Notes: generated by a model not told the origin, from the letters alone. 64,000 bases of DNA from Streptomyces typhae (GCF_009755605.1 NZ_WPNZ01000010.1:186001-250000); one strand, 5' to 3'; numbered from the stretch's first letter, positions 16,494 to 25,117 are shown. Numbers and translations: made by a program.

Positions 16494-16603
16494 ATGGGGA
16501 TCATTACAGCTTCGGAGCGGAGTGTTCCGTTCCCACAGGCCTCAGCGTGGTGTCGGACCGGACTGGCAGACTTGGTCATCAAGTCCAGCGCTAGGAGCTG
16601 CAC

Positions 16604-17758
16604 ATGTCGATGACGGACAACCTGCGGAAGGTCGGTGGCCTGCGCAAGGTGGGAAATCTGCGGACCGTCCGCGGACTGCGGAAGGTGGCACGGCTGACCC
16701 GGCGCGGCCCGCGCGTCGACCTGAGCCACCCCGCCCGCTCGCCGCTCGGCTCCTCCGTCGTCAAGTGCGTGACGTATCGCAAGGGTGTACGTCAGACGCC
16801 GGGCCGTGACGGCAGCCTCGTCGAGGTCGTGACGCAGATCCGCAAGAGCGACGACGGCTTCGTCTGGCTCGGACTGCACGAACCCACGGAGCAGGAGTTC
16901 GCGGACATCGCCGACCTCTTCGACCTGCACCCGCTGGCCGTCGAGGACGCGGTGCACGCCCATCAGCGGCCGAAGGTCGAGCGCTATGGCCAGACGCTGT
17001 TCGCGGTGTTCAAGACGGTCTGCTATGTGGAACACGCCCAGCTCACGGCGACCAGCGAGGTGGTGGACACCGGCGAGATCATGGTCTTCGTCGGCAGAGA
17101 GTTCGTGATCACCGTGCGGCACGGCAGGCACGGCTCGCTCGGCCCGCTGCGCGAGCAGCTCGAAGGCACCCCGGAACAGCTCGCGCAGGGCCCGGCCGCG
17201 GTGCTGCACGCCATCGCGGACCAGGTCGTGGACGACTATCTGGGCGTGGCGGACGCGATGCAGGACGACATCGACCAGGTGGAGGCGGACGTGTTCGCGC
17301 CCGAGGGGGCGCGAGGGGTGGACCCGGGCCGGATCTATCAGCTCAAGCGCGAGCTGCTCGAACTGAAGCGGGCGGTGGTGCCGCTGGGCCGCCCCCTCCA
17401 GGTGCTCGCCGCGAAACCGATGCGCCTGATCGCCCCCGAGATACAGGCGTACTTCCGCGACGTGGACGACCACCTCAAGCGGGTCACCGAGCAGATAGCC
17501 GCCTTCGACGAACTGCTGAACTCGATCCTCCAGGCACATCTGGCCCAGGTCACGGTCGCGCAGAACGAGGACATGCGGAAGATCACGGCATGGGCCGCGA
17601 TCGTCGCCGTCCCCACGATGATCTGCGGGATGTACGGCATGAACTTCGACCACATGCCCGAACTGCACTGGCAGTACGGCTACGGACTGGTGATGGGGGT
17701 GATCGCCACGGGTTGCTTCGCGCTGTACCGCGGCTTCCGGCGCAACGGCTGGCTGTGA
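16604..17758 (+). CDS. corA: CorA-family magnesium/cobalt transporter
   Basis: A 384-residue channel of the CorA (MIT) family for Mg2+, Co2+ or Ni2+ uptake. The soluble alpha/beta domain and long stalk helix occupy residues 55-310. Two C-terminal helices flank the diagnostic YGMNF loop near residue 345, followed by MPE. AGGAG lies upstream of the ATG. The N-terminal 35 residues are odd: four basic hexads of the LRKVGG type encoded by 18-bp repeats (about 16619-16690), not part of the family core. A repeat array follows the stop. Confidence 0.93.
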   Translation: MSMTDNLRKVGGLRKVGNLRTVRGLRKVARLTRRGPRVDLSHPARSPLGSSVVKCVTYRKGVRQTPGRDGSLVEVVTQIRKSDDGFVWLGLHEPTEQEFADIADLFDLHPLAVEDAVHAHQRPKVERYGQTLFAVFKTVCYVEHAQLTATSEVVDTGEIMVFVGREFVITVRHGRHGSLGPLREQLEGTPEQLAQGPAAVLHAIADQVVDDYLGVADAMQDDIDQVEADVFAPEGARGVDPGRIYQLKRELLELKRAVVPLGRPLQVLAAKPMRLIAPEIQAYFRDVDDHLKRVTEQIAAFDELLNSILQAHLAQVTVAQNEDMRKITAWAAIVAVPTMICGMYGMNFDHMPELHWQYGYGLVMGVIATGCFALYRGFRRNGWL

Positions 17759-17763
17759 CCCGG

Positions 17764-17925
17764 CTGCGCCACCCGGTCTCGGCGTTCGGGCTGAGCCACC
17801 CGGCCTCGGCGTTCGGGCTCGGCCACCCGGCCTCGGCGACCGGGCTGAGCCACCCGGCCTCGGCGACCGGACTCAGCCACTTGGCCTCGACGACCGGACT
17901 CAGCTACCGGGCCGCAGCGACCACG
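17764..17925. repeat. 27-bp tandem repeat, six copies
   Basis: Six units in exact 27-bp register (core CTGAGCCACCCGGCCTCGGC) begin 6 bases after the corA stop and end 20 bases before the CBS gene stop. They fill the convergent gap. Confidence 0.9.
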
Positions 17926-17945
17926 CCTCGGTCCGGGCCCCGCGT

Positions 17946-18365
17946 TCAGGACCGTGCGTACACGCTCTCCACCCAGCCCGCGAGCTGCTCGTCGGTGAGG
18001 TACTTGGCGAGGTCGGCCTCACTGATCATCCCGACCAGGCGCTTGTTCTCGATCACGGGCAGCCTGCGGATCTGATGTCCCTGCATCTCATCGAGCACGG
18101 CGTCGACATCGGCGTCCGCGGCCACCCAGCGCGGGGTGCCCTTGGCCATGTCGCCCGCGGTGACCTTGGCGGGGTCGTGTCCCATGGCCACGCAGCCGAC
18201 GACGATGTCGCGGTCGGTGAGGATGCCGCACAGCCGTTCGTTCTCGTCGCTGATCGGCAGGGCGCCCACGTCGAGTTGGCGCATGAGCTGGGCGGCGCGG
18301 TCCAGGGTCTCGTGCGCGGGGATCCACTGGGCTCCCCGGTGCATGATGTCTGCGGCGGTGGTCAT
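17946..18365 (-). CDS. CBS-domain-pair protein
   Basis: A 139-residue stand-alone CBS pair (Bateman module). The first CBS spans residues about 7-60 (TAADIMHRGAQWIP to GILTDRDIVVG) and the second about 72-127 (DMAKGTPRWVAADADVDAVL to GMISEADLAKYL). Such proteins bind adenine nucleotides and regulate partners; in actinomycetes they are often hypoxia or stress inducible. No enzymatic domain is attached. It converges on corA, whose own family is not normally CBS-regulated, so a link is only positional. Confidence 0.9.
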   Translation of the reverse strand: MTTAADIMHRGAQWIPAHETLDRAAQLMRQLDVGALPISDENERLCGILTDRDIVVGCVAMGHDPAKVTAGDMAKGTPRWVAADADVDAVLDEMQGHQIRRLPVIENKRLVGMISEADLAKYLTDEQLAGWVESVYARS

Positions 18366-18718
18366 GGGTACCTCCCGGTGCCGGATGGCCGGCGCGGCGC
18401 GGGAGCACCGCTGGTCCCGGCACCCGCAATGGTCCCGGCACCCCCATTGTGGGCGCCGTACCGACGGGACGCACCCGCAGCCCCGTGGGCGGTGCGCAGC
18501 CGCTCACAGGTGGTGGGCGGGCAGGGCACAGCCCGGGGAGGGCAGGGCACAGCTCGGGGAGGGCGGGCGCGGTTCGCAGGCGAGAGGGCACGTTTCGCAG
18601 GCGGGAGGCACAGCTCCAGGCGGGAGGCACAGCTCCAGGTGGGAGGGCACAGCTCCAGGTGGGAGGGCACAGCTCCAGGTGGGTGGGCGCAGCTCGCAGG
18701 TGGGTGGGGCTGCGGGGG
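18366..18718. repeat. Gene-free gap with a 19-20 bp minisatellite
   Basis: The first part (18366-18510) should contain the CBS gene promoter; nothing else is recognisable. From about 18515 to 18712 a tandem array of 19-20 bp units (core CAGCTCCAGGTGGGAGGGCA) is present. The three units around 18630-18690 are identical and the edge units degenerate. It ends at the stop of the uridine-kinase-like gene. Confidence 0.8.
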
Positions 18719-19351
18719 TCAGCCGTTCCAGGCCGGGTGGCGGGGGTCGTCGGCGCGGACGACGACATCGGCCGCGGTGGTGGGCCCGGTCTCCGTCTCG
18801 TAGCGGTCGAAGGCGGGCAGGGTCCAGTGTTCCGTCTCCGGTGTGCGACGTCGCAGGGCACCGGGTGACAGTCGTATGTGCACCGTCAGGTCGAAGGGGA
18901 ACCAGTGGCCGAGCAGCAGCGGGCCGTGCAGCAGCAGCACGGCGCCGGGAGGGAGTTGGACGTAGGGGGTGCGGGTGGCGCGGTCGGCGTGCGGGTCCCA
19001 CAGGTCGGGCAGGACACGCCCGGTGCCGCCCGCCTCCAGCGGCCCGAAGACCTCGCGCCACAGGGCGTTGGTGTCGAACCAGCCGCTGTAGTAGGCCTCG
19101 ACGTCCTCGTGCCCGTACTCCAGGCGGACCGAGGCGGGCCGCAGGAACCCCTCGGTGCCGACCACGAGCGAGGGCCGTCCCCGCAGGCGCAGCGCCTCGC
19201 CCACCTGCCGGGCGAGGTCACCCGGCCGGGAGGCGGGGGCGCCGTCGAAGGCGGCGCGGGGCCAGGAGGAGCCGTCCTGCGGTTCCAGGTCGGCGAGCCG
19301 GTCGGCGAGGGTGTCCGTGAGCCGTTCCCAAGTGATCGCTTCGAGTCGCAC
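18719..19351 (-). CDS. Uridine-kinase-like protein lacking the P-loop
   Basis: A 210-residue protein of a Streptomyces family usually annotated as uridine kinase. The overall order fits a P-loop kinase: a phosphate-loop position near residue 30 (RAAFDGAPASRPGDLARQV), a strand GRPSLVVGTEGFLRPAS, and YYSGWFDTNALWREVFGPL as acceptor region. A lid-like RLSPGALRRRTPE follows. The Walker A GxxxxGK[ST] is missing; PASRPGDL occupies its place. Catalysis of ATP-dependent phosphorylation is therefore unlikely or uses another geometry. It is flanked by repeat arrays and has no operon partner. Confidence 0.65.
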   Translation of the reverse strand: MRLEAITWERLTDTLADRLADLEPQDGSSWPRAAFDGAPASRPGDLARQVGEALRLRGRPSLVVGTEGFLRPASVRLEYGHEDVEAYYSGWFDTNALWREVFGPLEAGGTGRVLPDLWDPHADRATRTPYVQLPPGAVLLLHGPLLLGHWFPFDLTVHIRLSPGALRRRTPETEHWTLPAFDRYETETGPTTAADVVVRADDPRHPAWNG

Positions 19352-19776
19352 GGGCCCATGATGCCCCGCCGCTCACCGAGCCTTCGCGGAGGCCGTGGAG
19401 CGATGGCGTCGGAGCGACGGCGGTGGGGTGACCGCAGAAGCGACGGCAGTGGGGCGACCGCAGGAGCGACGGCGGTCGGGCGACGACACCGCAAGCGGGC
19501 CGGGCTCCCCGTGAGACGCGGGCGTATGAGATCGCGGGCTCCGCGTATGGCTTCCGGGGCGTCGTGGTCATTGACTGGTCCCAGACAGTCCGCGTCGCCC
19601 GGCCCACCTCGTCCAGTCCGCGTCGCCCAGCTCACCCCATCCAGTCCGCGTCGCCCAGCCCACCCCACCCAGACCACGTCGCCCAGCCCACCCCACCCAG
19701 ACCACGTCCGGTCCGCAGCGTTCGGGACCGGTGTGGTGCCCGTCCGGCCGGGGCCGGATCCAGCCAGGGAGTTGCC
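19352..19776. repeat. Gene-free gap with two tandem-repeat arrays
   Basis: About 19407-19490 holds roughly three 26-bp units of the AGCGACGGCGGTGGGGCGAC type. From 19588 to 19699 there are four exact-register 28-bp units beginning GTCCGCGTCGCCC or GACCACGTCGCCC. The gap lies between divergent genes and must also carry their promoters, which I cannot pick out. No coding signal is convincing here. Confidence 0.75.
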
Positions 19777-20256
19777 ATGATCGAGGGACCCTACTTCGTG
19801 CTCACCGTGGTCGGCGCGGTCGCCTGTGGCCTCGTCGCCGGGGTGTTCATAGGCTTCTCCGCCTTCGTGATGCGGGGGCTCGCCGCCCTGCCGCCCGCCC
19901 AGGGCGTCGCGGCCATGCAGGCGATCAACGTGGCGGCGCTCAGGCCCGCGTTCATGGCCGTGTTCATGGGGGCGACGGGCCTGAGCGCGGTGCTCGCCGT
20001 GGTGACGTTCGTGCTGTGGCCGGACGAGGGCACGGTGGAGCTGCTGCTCGGCTGCGCGCTGTATCTGTTCGGGTGCTTCGGCGTGACCGTCGCTGCGAAC
20101 GTGCCGAGGAACGAGGCCCTGGCGAAGGTGGACCCGGCGTCCGAGGACGGCGCCGCGTACTGGCGCTCGTACGTGGCCGAGTGGACGGCGTGGAACCACG
20201 TCCGCACGGCCGCCGCGACCGCCGCGGCCTTCTCCTTCATCCTGGGCCTGACCTGA
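19777..20256 (+). CDS. DUF1772 (anthrone-oxygenase-like) membrane protein
   Basis: A 159-residue protein with four membrane helices. The first is FVLTVVGAVACGLVAGVFIG. The conserved NVPRNEAL motif near residue 108 and the Trp-rich YWRSYVAEWTAWNHVR near residue 128 are typical of DUF1772. Members include fungal and bacterial anthrone oxygenases, but most bacterial ones have no known substrate. The ATG at 19777 has AGGGAG upstream; the frame is open further back only through a repeat array. It precedes gltD by 177 bases, a gap made of short 7-13 bp repeats. Confidence 0.8.
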   Translation: MIEGPYFVLTVVGAVACGLVAGVFIGFSAFVMRGLAALPPAQGVAAMQAINVAALRPAFMAVFMGATGLSAVLAVVTFVLWPDEGTVELLLGCALYLFGCFGVTVAANVPRNEALAKVDPASEDGAAYWRSYVAEWTAWNHVRTAAATAAAFSFILGLT

Positions 20257-20433
20257 GACCCGACACCCGACACCCGGAGCCCGGAGCCCGGAGCCCGGGG
20301 CCCGCCCCCGGCCTTGCGGGTGAGCCCACCCCCTCCGCCAAGCCGGTCCCCCATGCCGGCATGCCGGTCCCCCATGCCCGACGTACCGTGGCGGAAGGAC
20401 GACGCGACGCGGCCTACGCGTAGGGAGACGGCG

Positions 20434-21924
20434 ATGGCCGACCCCAAGGGATTCATGCGGCACGCGCGCCGGGAGTGGCCGCGGCGGCCGGTGGGCGAGC
20501 GGGTCAAGGACTGGGACGAGGTGTACGTGCCGGGCGGCGTGCTGCCCTTCGTGGAGCAGCAGGCCGAGCGGTGCATGGACTGCGGGGTGCCCTTCTGTCA
20601 CGAGGCGTGCCCGCTGGGGAACCTCGTCCCCGAGTGGAACGACCTCGTCTCGCGCGCCGACTGGCACGCCGCCGCCGAGCGGCTGCACGCCACGAACAAC
20701 TTCCCCGAGTTCACCGGCCGGTTGTGCCCGGCGCCGTGCGAGGCGGGCTGTGTGCTCGCCATCAACCAGCCCGCCGTCACCATCAAGAACGTCGAGGCCG
20801 CCGTCGCCGACCGCGTCTGGGCGGACGGCCTCGCGCCACCGCGCCCGCCGGAGCGCCTCAGCGGGAAGTCGGTGGGGGTCGTCGGGTCGGGACCCGCGGG
20901 CCTCGCGGCGGCGCAGCAGCTCACACGGGCTGGGCACACAGTCGTCGTGTACGAGCGGGACGACCGGCCGGGCGGGCTGCTGCGGTACGGGATCCCCGCG
21001 TTCAAGATGGAGAAGGCGCAGCTGGAGCGCAGGCTCGCGCAGCTGCGGGCCGAGGGCACCAGGTTCCGTACCTCGACGGCGGTCGGCCGGGACATCGGTG
21101 CCGCGCGGCTGCGGGCCCGCCACGACGCGGTGGTGCTGGCCGTCGGGGCCACGGCGTGGCGGGAGCTCCCGGTTCCGGGGCGCGCGTTGGCGGGGGTCGT
21201 GCAGGCCATGGAGTATCTGCCGCCGGCCAACCGCGTCTGCGAGGGCGACCTCGACGTCTCGCCGCTCTCCGCCGCCGGCAAGCACGTGGTGATCGTGGGC
21301 GGCGGCGACACCGGGGCGGACTGCCTGGGCACGGCGGTACGGGAGGGTGCCGCGTCGGTGACGCAGGTGGACATCCGCGTGCTCCCGCCCGCGGAGCGCG
21401 ACGAGGCCGTCGACCCGTGGCCGGTGTATCCCACCGTGCACCGGGTGTCCCCCGCCCACGAGGAGGCGGGTGAGCTGCGCTTCGCGCAGGATCCCGACGC
21501 CGACGCGCGGCTGTTCGCGGCGTCGGCCCTGCGGTTCTCGGGGGACGGTGCGGGGCGGGTACGGGCCGTCCACCTCGGCGGCGTGGACGCGCGGAGGCGC
21601 CCCGTGCCGGGGGCGGAGCGGACGCTGCGGGCCGACCTGGTGCTGCTCGCCCTGGGCTTCGAGGGGCCGGAGGTGGCGGCGGGCGGCGCGGTCGCGGAGC
21701 TCGGCGTCGCGGTGACGCGGGACGGGACGGTGGCCCGGGACGAGGAGTACGCCACCGATGTGCCGGGGGTGTACGCCGCCGGGGACGCGGGGCGCGGGCA
21801 GTCCCTGGTGGTCTGGGCGATCGCTGAGGGCCGCGCGGTCGCGGCAGCCGTGGACCGCCATCTCATGGGCGCGACGTCGCTGCCGTCGCCCGTGACGGCG
21901 TCGACCCGCCCGCTCAGGGCGTGA
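20434..21924 (+). CDS. gltD: Glutamate synthase beta-subunit-like oxidoreductase
   Basis: A 496-residue FAD- and NADPH-dependent small-subunit-type flavoprotein. In glutamate synthase it passes electrons from NADPH to the large subunit, which makes glutamate from glutamine and 2-oxoglutarate. The N-terminal cysteines for 4Fe-4S centres are present (ERCMDCGVPFCHEACPLGN and RLCPAPCEAGC). The FAD fold VGVVGSGPAGLAAAQQL is near residue 148, and the NADPH fold HVVIVGGGDTGADCLG near residue 288. The ATG is chosen for its GGGAG site. No gltB lies nearby, so it may serve a distant GltB or another acceptor. Confidence 0.88.
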   Translation: MADPKGFMRHARREWPRRPVGERVKDWDEVYVPGGVLPFVEQQAERCMDCGVPFCHEACPLGNLVPEWNDLVSRADWHAAAERLHATNNFPEFTGRLCPAPCEAGCVLAINQPAVTIKNVEAAVADRVWADGLAPPRPPERLSGKSVGVVGSGPAGLAAAQQLTRAGHTVVVYERDDRPGGLLRYGIPAFKMEKAQLERRLAQLRAEGTRFRTSTAVGRDIGAARLRARHDAVVLAVGATAWRELPVPGRALAGVVQAMEYLPPANRVCEGDLDVSPLSAAGKHVVIVGGGDTGADCLGTAVREGAASVTQVDIRVLPPAERDEAVDPWPVYPTVHRVSPAHEEAGELRFAQDPDADARLFAASALRFSGDGAGRVRAVHLGGVDARRRPVPGAERTLRADLVLLALGFEGPEVAAGGAVAELGVAVTRDGTVARDEEYATDVPGVYAAGDAGRGQSLVVWAIAEGRAVAAAVDRHLMGATSLPSPVTASTRPLRA

Positions 21925-22024
21925 CCGGCCCCGCGGCACGGAGCACCGGACTCGGACTCGGACTCCAAAAAGGAGGGCGCCCGCCACCCCGTACGGGCCT
22001 GACGTACGGGCCTGACGGGCGGCT
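21925..22024. other. Short convergent gap with direct repeats
   Basis: The 100 bases contain GGACTC three times in tandem, a small CTCC-A5-GGAG hairpin, and a 13-bp direct duplication (GTACGGGCCTGAC). It probably terminates gltD and the opposing methyltransferase. Confidence 0.4.
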
Positions 22025-22867
22025 CTACGGCCGCCCCTGCTCCTTGCGGGCGACCCCGCCGAAGATGGGCAGCGGCCCGTCCCCGACGGGCGGCGTGCGC
22101 TCGCCGAGCTCCGGGTGCCACTCGTCGGCCACCGTCACCCCGGGCGGCACCAGGGTCAGGCCGTCGAAGAAGCGGACCACCTCGGCGCGGTCGCGCAGCG
22201 CGAGGTCGATGGAGCGCGCCTTGTAGAGGTCGCCGGCGGAGCGCGCCCGGTCGGGCGTGAACTCGCCGGTGCCGTGGGACAGCATCAGATGGCTGCCGGG
22301 CGCCAGCGCGGACACCAGTTCCCGCACCACGTCGTACGCGCCGTCCTCGTCGGGGACGAAGTGCAGGAGGGCGACGAGGGACAGGGCGACGGGACGGGTG
22401 AAGTCGAGGGTCTTGCGGGCCTCGGCGAGGATCGTCGCCGGGTCGCGCGCGTCGCCCTGGATGTACTCCGTGGCGCCCTCGGGCGTCGACCGCAGCAGCG
22501 CCTCGGCGTGGGCGAGCACGATGGGGTCGTTGTCGCAGTAGACGACACGGGTGTCGGGCGCCACGCCCTGGGCGATCTGGTGCAGGTTGGGCTCGGTGGG
22601 GATGCCGGTGCCGATGTCGAGGAACTGCCGGATCCCGGCCGTGGTGGCGAGCCAGCGCGTGGCGCGCTGCATGAACGCGCGGTTGGCCCGCGCCACAGCC
22701 GGGATGCGCGGGTCCATGGCGACGAGCTGGCGGCCCATCTCCTCGTCGACGGGATAGTTGTCCTTGCCGCCGAGCCACCAGTCGTACATCCGCGCGGGAT
22801 GCGGCTTGCTGGTGTCGATGTACGCCGAGCCGCCCCGGTCGTCCTGGGCCTGCTCCGTCCCGGTCAT
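22025..22867 (-). CDS. DUF574 (Methyltransf_19) SAM-dependent methyltransferase
   Basis: A 280-residue member of an actinomycete-specific methyltransferase family present in many copies per Streptomyces genome. Family marks are the opener TSKPHPARMYDWWLGGKDNYPVDEE near residue 20 (split across the substrate entry), the SAM loop FLDIGTGIPTEPN near residue 83, and VVYCDNDPIVLAHAEALL near residue 110. The biological substrate is unknown for the family; members often sit beside XRE/DUF397 or BldB-type regulators, as here. The ATG has AAGGGAG upstream. The leader is unusually rich in TTG triplets. Confidence 0.92.
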   Translation of the reverse strand: MTGTEQAQDDRGGSAYIDTSKPHPARMYDWWLGGKDNYPVDEEMGRQLVAMDPRIPAVARANRAFMQRATRWLATTAGIRQFLDIGTGIPTEPNLHQIAQGVAPDTRVVYCDNDPIVLAHAEALLRSTPEGATEYIQGDARDPATILAEARKTLDFTRPVALSLVALLHFVPDEDGAYDVVRELVSALAPGSHLMLSHGTGEFTPDRARSAGDLYKARSIDLALRDRAEVVRFFDGLTLVPPGVTVADEWHPELGERTPPVGDGPLPIFGGVARKEQGRP

Positions 22868-23051
22868 CAGTGGCTCCCTTGCCCCTTCAACAACCAAACA
22901 ACAGCAACAACCAAATCACCACATCACCGAATCGCTGCGCCGCGCGCCACCGCACCGCGCGCCACCGCATCACGCCACGGCACCGCGCCGCGCGTCACCG
23001 CGTCGCGCGTCACCGTCATACCCAGCAAGCCCCACGCACAACGCACACGTG
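22868..23051 (-). other. TTG-rich leader and low-complexity gap
   Basis: Directly before the DUF574 ATG, bases 22888-22940 are CAA/AAC-rich on the plus strand, giving repeated TTG/GTT on the transcribed strand. Beyond it lies an ACCGC/GCGCG microsatellite-like tract. No gene is seen. Confidence 0.5.
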
Positions 23052-23369
23052 TCACGAGAGCAGAAAGTCCGCCTCCCCGGCCTTCGCTCCCTGTATGAAC
23101 GCCCTGATCTCACCGTCGGTGTAGATCAGGGCCGGTCCGTCCGGGTCGGAGGACTGGCGGACGGCGACGCGGCCGTCGGCGAGCTTCATGGCTTCGAGAC
23201 AGTTCCCGCCGTTGCCGCCGCTCCAAGGCTTGTGCCAGCCCTCGACACCCAGGTCGCGGGCGGGCATGCCGTTGTAGACCCGGGATCCGGACCCCGGCGG
23301 CCGGGAATCGGCGCGGGCGTCGGGCCGGGACGCGGGGCCCGTGCCCGCACGGTGTCGATCTCGGTCCAT
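23052..23369 (-). CDS. DUF397 domain protein
   Basis: A 105-residue protein whose last 65 residues are a DUF397 domain: WHKPWSGGNGGNCLEAMKLA, VAVRQSSDPDGPALIYTDGE and IRAFIQGAKAGEADF. In Streptomyces such proteins pair with an upstream XRE regulator; the Scr1/Scr2 pair of S. coelicolor is one characterised example affecting antibiotic production. Here its ATG directly abuts the XRE stop (TGAATG), so the two are translationally coupled. The N-terminal 35 residues are Arg/Pro/Gly-rich and unlike the family. Confidence 0.9.
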   Translation of the reverse strand: MDRDRHRAGTGPASRPDARADSRPPGSGSRVYNGMPARDLGVEGWHKPWSGGNGGNCLEAMKLADGRVAVRQSSDPDGPALIYTDGEIRAFIQGAKAGEADFLLS

Positions 23370-24230
23370 TCACAGCTCCTTGCGGACATCCCGGAGGATC
23401 TCCTTCGTGCGTTGTGCGGTCGCGGCCTGGGCCGCCATGCGGTCCATGACCTCGAGGTGGGTCGCCACCTCGGTGCGCGCGTCCAGATAGACGGCGCCGG
23501 TCAGGTACTCGCTGTAGACCATGTCCGGCAGCTCCGCCATGGCGAAGCGGAAGAGCACGAACGGGCCGAAGGTGCCGGGGTGCGGGCCCGCCGCGAACGG
23601 CGCGACCTGCAACGTCACATGCGGCAGCTCCACCGCTTCGAGCAGACGGTCGACCTGGGCGCGCATCACCTCGGGCTCGCCCACGGGCCTGCGCAGCGCG
23701 GTCTCGTCCATCACGACCCACAGCCGGGGCGCGTCCTCCCGGGCGAGCAGCGCCTGGCGCTCCATGCGCAGCGCCACATACCGCTCGATGTCCTCGGGCC
23801 GGGTCTGGCCGATGGCCCCGGAGCGCAGCACGCCACGCGCGTAGTCCTCCGTCTGGAGCAGCCCCGGCACGAAGTGCGGCTCGTAGGACCTGATGAGGCT
23901 CGCGGCGCCCTCCAGGCTGACGTACATGCTGAACCAGCCGGGCAGGATGTCGTGGAAGCGCTGCCACCAGCCGGGCTTGTTCGCCTCCTCGGCGAGCAGC
24001 ACGAAGGCGTCCGCCTCTTCGTCCGTGACGCCGTACGCCTTCAGCAGCAGCTGGAGGTACGGGATCTTCAGGGCGACCTCGGCGGTCTCCATCCTGCGGA
24101 CCGTGGCCGGGGCCACGCGGAGTATCCGTGCGGCTTCGTCGCGCTTCAGGCCGGCCCGTTCGCGCAGGTCCTGCAGGCGACGACCGAGAACGACCTGCCC
24201 GACGGTCGGCGCCGACCGCGGTTCGCTCAC
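23370..24230 (-). CDS. XRE-family regulator with DUF5753 ligand domain
   Basis: A 286-residue transcription factor. A helix-turn-helix occupies residues about 15-70 (LGRRLQDLRERAGLKRDEAA then VAPATVRRMETAEV). The remainder is a DUF5753 domain (EPHFVPGLLQTEDYARGVL, HVTLQVAPFAAG, MVYSEYLTGAVYLD). This is the WhiJ-like arrangement of actinomycete development and antibiotic regulators. It is followed without gap by the DUF397 gene and faces a divergent anti-sigma-like ATPase gene, the usual three-gene module. A GTTAC/GTAAC inverted repeat 53 bases upstream is a candidate autoregulatory site. Confidence 0.93.
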   Translation of the reverse strand: MSEPRSAPTVGQVVLGRRLQDLRERAGLKRDEAARILRVAPATVRRMETAEVALKIPYLQLLLKAYGVTDEEADAFVLLAEEANKPGWWQRFHDILPGWFSMYVSLEGAASLIRSYEPHFVPGLLQTEDYARGVLRSGAIGQTRPEDIERYVALRMERQALLAREDAPRLWVVMDETALRRPVGEPEVMRAQVDRLLEAVELPHVTLQVAPFAAGPHPGTFGPFVLFRFAMAELPDMVYSEYLTGAVYLDARTEVATHLEVMDRMAAQAATAQRTKEILRDVRKEL

Positions 24231-24283
24231 GTCCTACCTCCACCCACTTCGCGTCGCTCTCTGCATGCCGGTGCACCACCCGC

Positions 24284-24298
24284 GTTACCGTGCGTAAC
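24284..24298. promoter_or_regulatory. Candidate operator between XRE and ATPase genes
   Basis: GTTACCGTGCGTAAC is an inverted repeat with 5-bp arms and a 5-base spacer in the divergent promoter region. It is placed 54 bases before the XRE start, where an autorepressor would bind. Confidence 0.4.
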
Positions 24299-24437
24299 CG
24301 CTCTTCACTGCGTGTCGTGCCAACTCACGCCGCTTGGTGAGGCGTTGCGAGAAGTGTGCCATGCGCCGTCTCAAAGGGACATGTCACTGTGCACTTTTCA
24401 GAGTGGCCCTTGCCAAGGTGTTCGCGCCGGGGCGATA

Positions 24438-25013
24438 GTGGAGAGCGTGACTCCGCCCGCATCGTTAGGAACTGAAGCCACCCGCGGCCGACTTGGTGCC
24501 TGCACCAAGGGCCGGGCGCACGGTGGCGAGCCCTGTGTCACCTTCACCCTCGCCGCGACGCCGAGTTCCGTGGCGCGGGCAAGGCGGCTGACGCGCGACA
24601 GGCTCGGTTCCCTCGCGGTCGGCGACGACGCCTGCGACATCGCGGCGCTCGTCGTGTCCGAGCTGGTCACCAATGCGATCGTGCACACCGGAAGCCGTAC
24701 CGTCGTCTGCGAGATCTGCACGGGTGCCGACACCGTGCGGATAGCCATACGCGACGAGGGTCACGGCGCGGGAGTGCCACGGCCGGGCCTCAGGGGGCCC
24801 GACGAGGAGCATGGGAGGGGACTGCTTCTCGTGAGCGCCGTGAGCAGCGCATGGGGTGTCCAGGACTTCGGATCCGGCCTTTCGGTGTGGGCGGAGCTGC
24901 CAAGATCTCCCGATCCGGCGGCTTGCTCCTTCGGAGTGGAGAGCTTCGGTGTCGACGCGGCAGGCGGGTTCGACGCGGCGGCCTTCGATGTGGACGACGG
25001 CTCCGCCGCCTGA
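24438..25013 (+). CDS. SpoIIAB/RsbW-like ATP-binding regulatory protein
   Basis: About 191 residues with a GHKL (HATPase_c_2) fold as in anti-sigma factors. The N-box is ALVVSELVTNAIVHTGS near residue 75, the G1 motif IRDEGHGAGVP near 102, and the G2 motif HGRGLLLVSAVSSAWGV near 124. There is no catalytic kinase domain attached. The C-terminal 40 residues are low complexity (repeated FGVDAAG-like). The start is uncertain: GTG at 24438 has GGGG upstream, while GTG at 24447 and ATG at 24379 have badly spaced sites. Its divergent position to the XRE/DUF397 pair makes it the third part of that module. Confidence 0.8.
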   Translation: MESVTPPASLGTEATRGRLGACTKGRAHGGEPCVTFTLAATPSSVARARRLTRDRLGSLAVGDDACDIAALVVSELVTNAIVHTGSRTVVCEICTGADTVRIAIRDEGHGAGVPRPGLRGPDEEHGRGLLLVSAVSSAWGVQDFGSGLSVWAELPRSPDPAACSFGVESFGVDAAGGFDAAAFDVDDGSAA

Positions 25014-25117
25014 GCCCGTCCGGGTGACCGGCGGCTCGCGGGCCGGATGACGGTGAGGCGAGTGCGACCAGTACGACTAGAGCGACGAGAGCGACGAGAG
25101 ATGCGGCCGGGGGATAT

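Noticed and set aside
18886..22778. Very long minus-strand open frames (over 700 codons) opposite gltD and DUF1772
   Set aside because: They are antisense frames kept open by high GC; they lack family similarity and ribosome sites, while the plus-strand genes show clear motifs.
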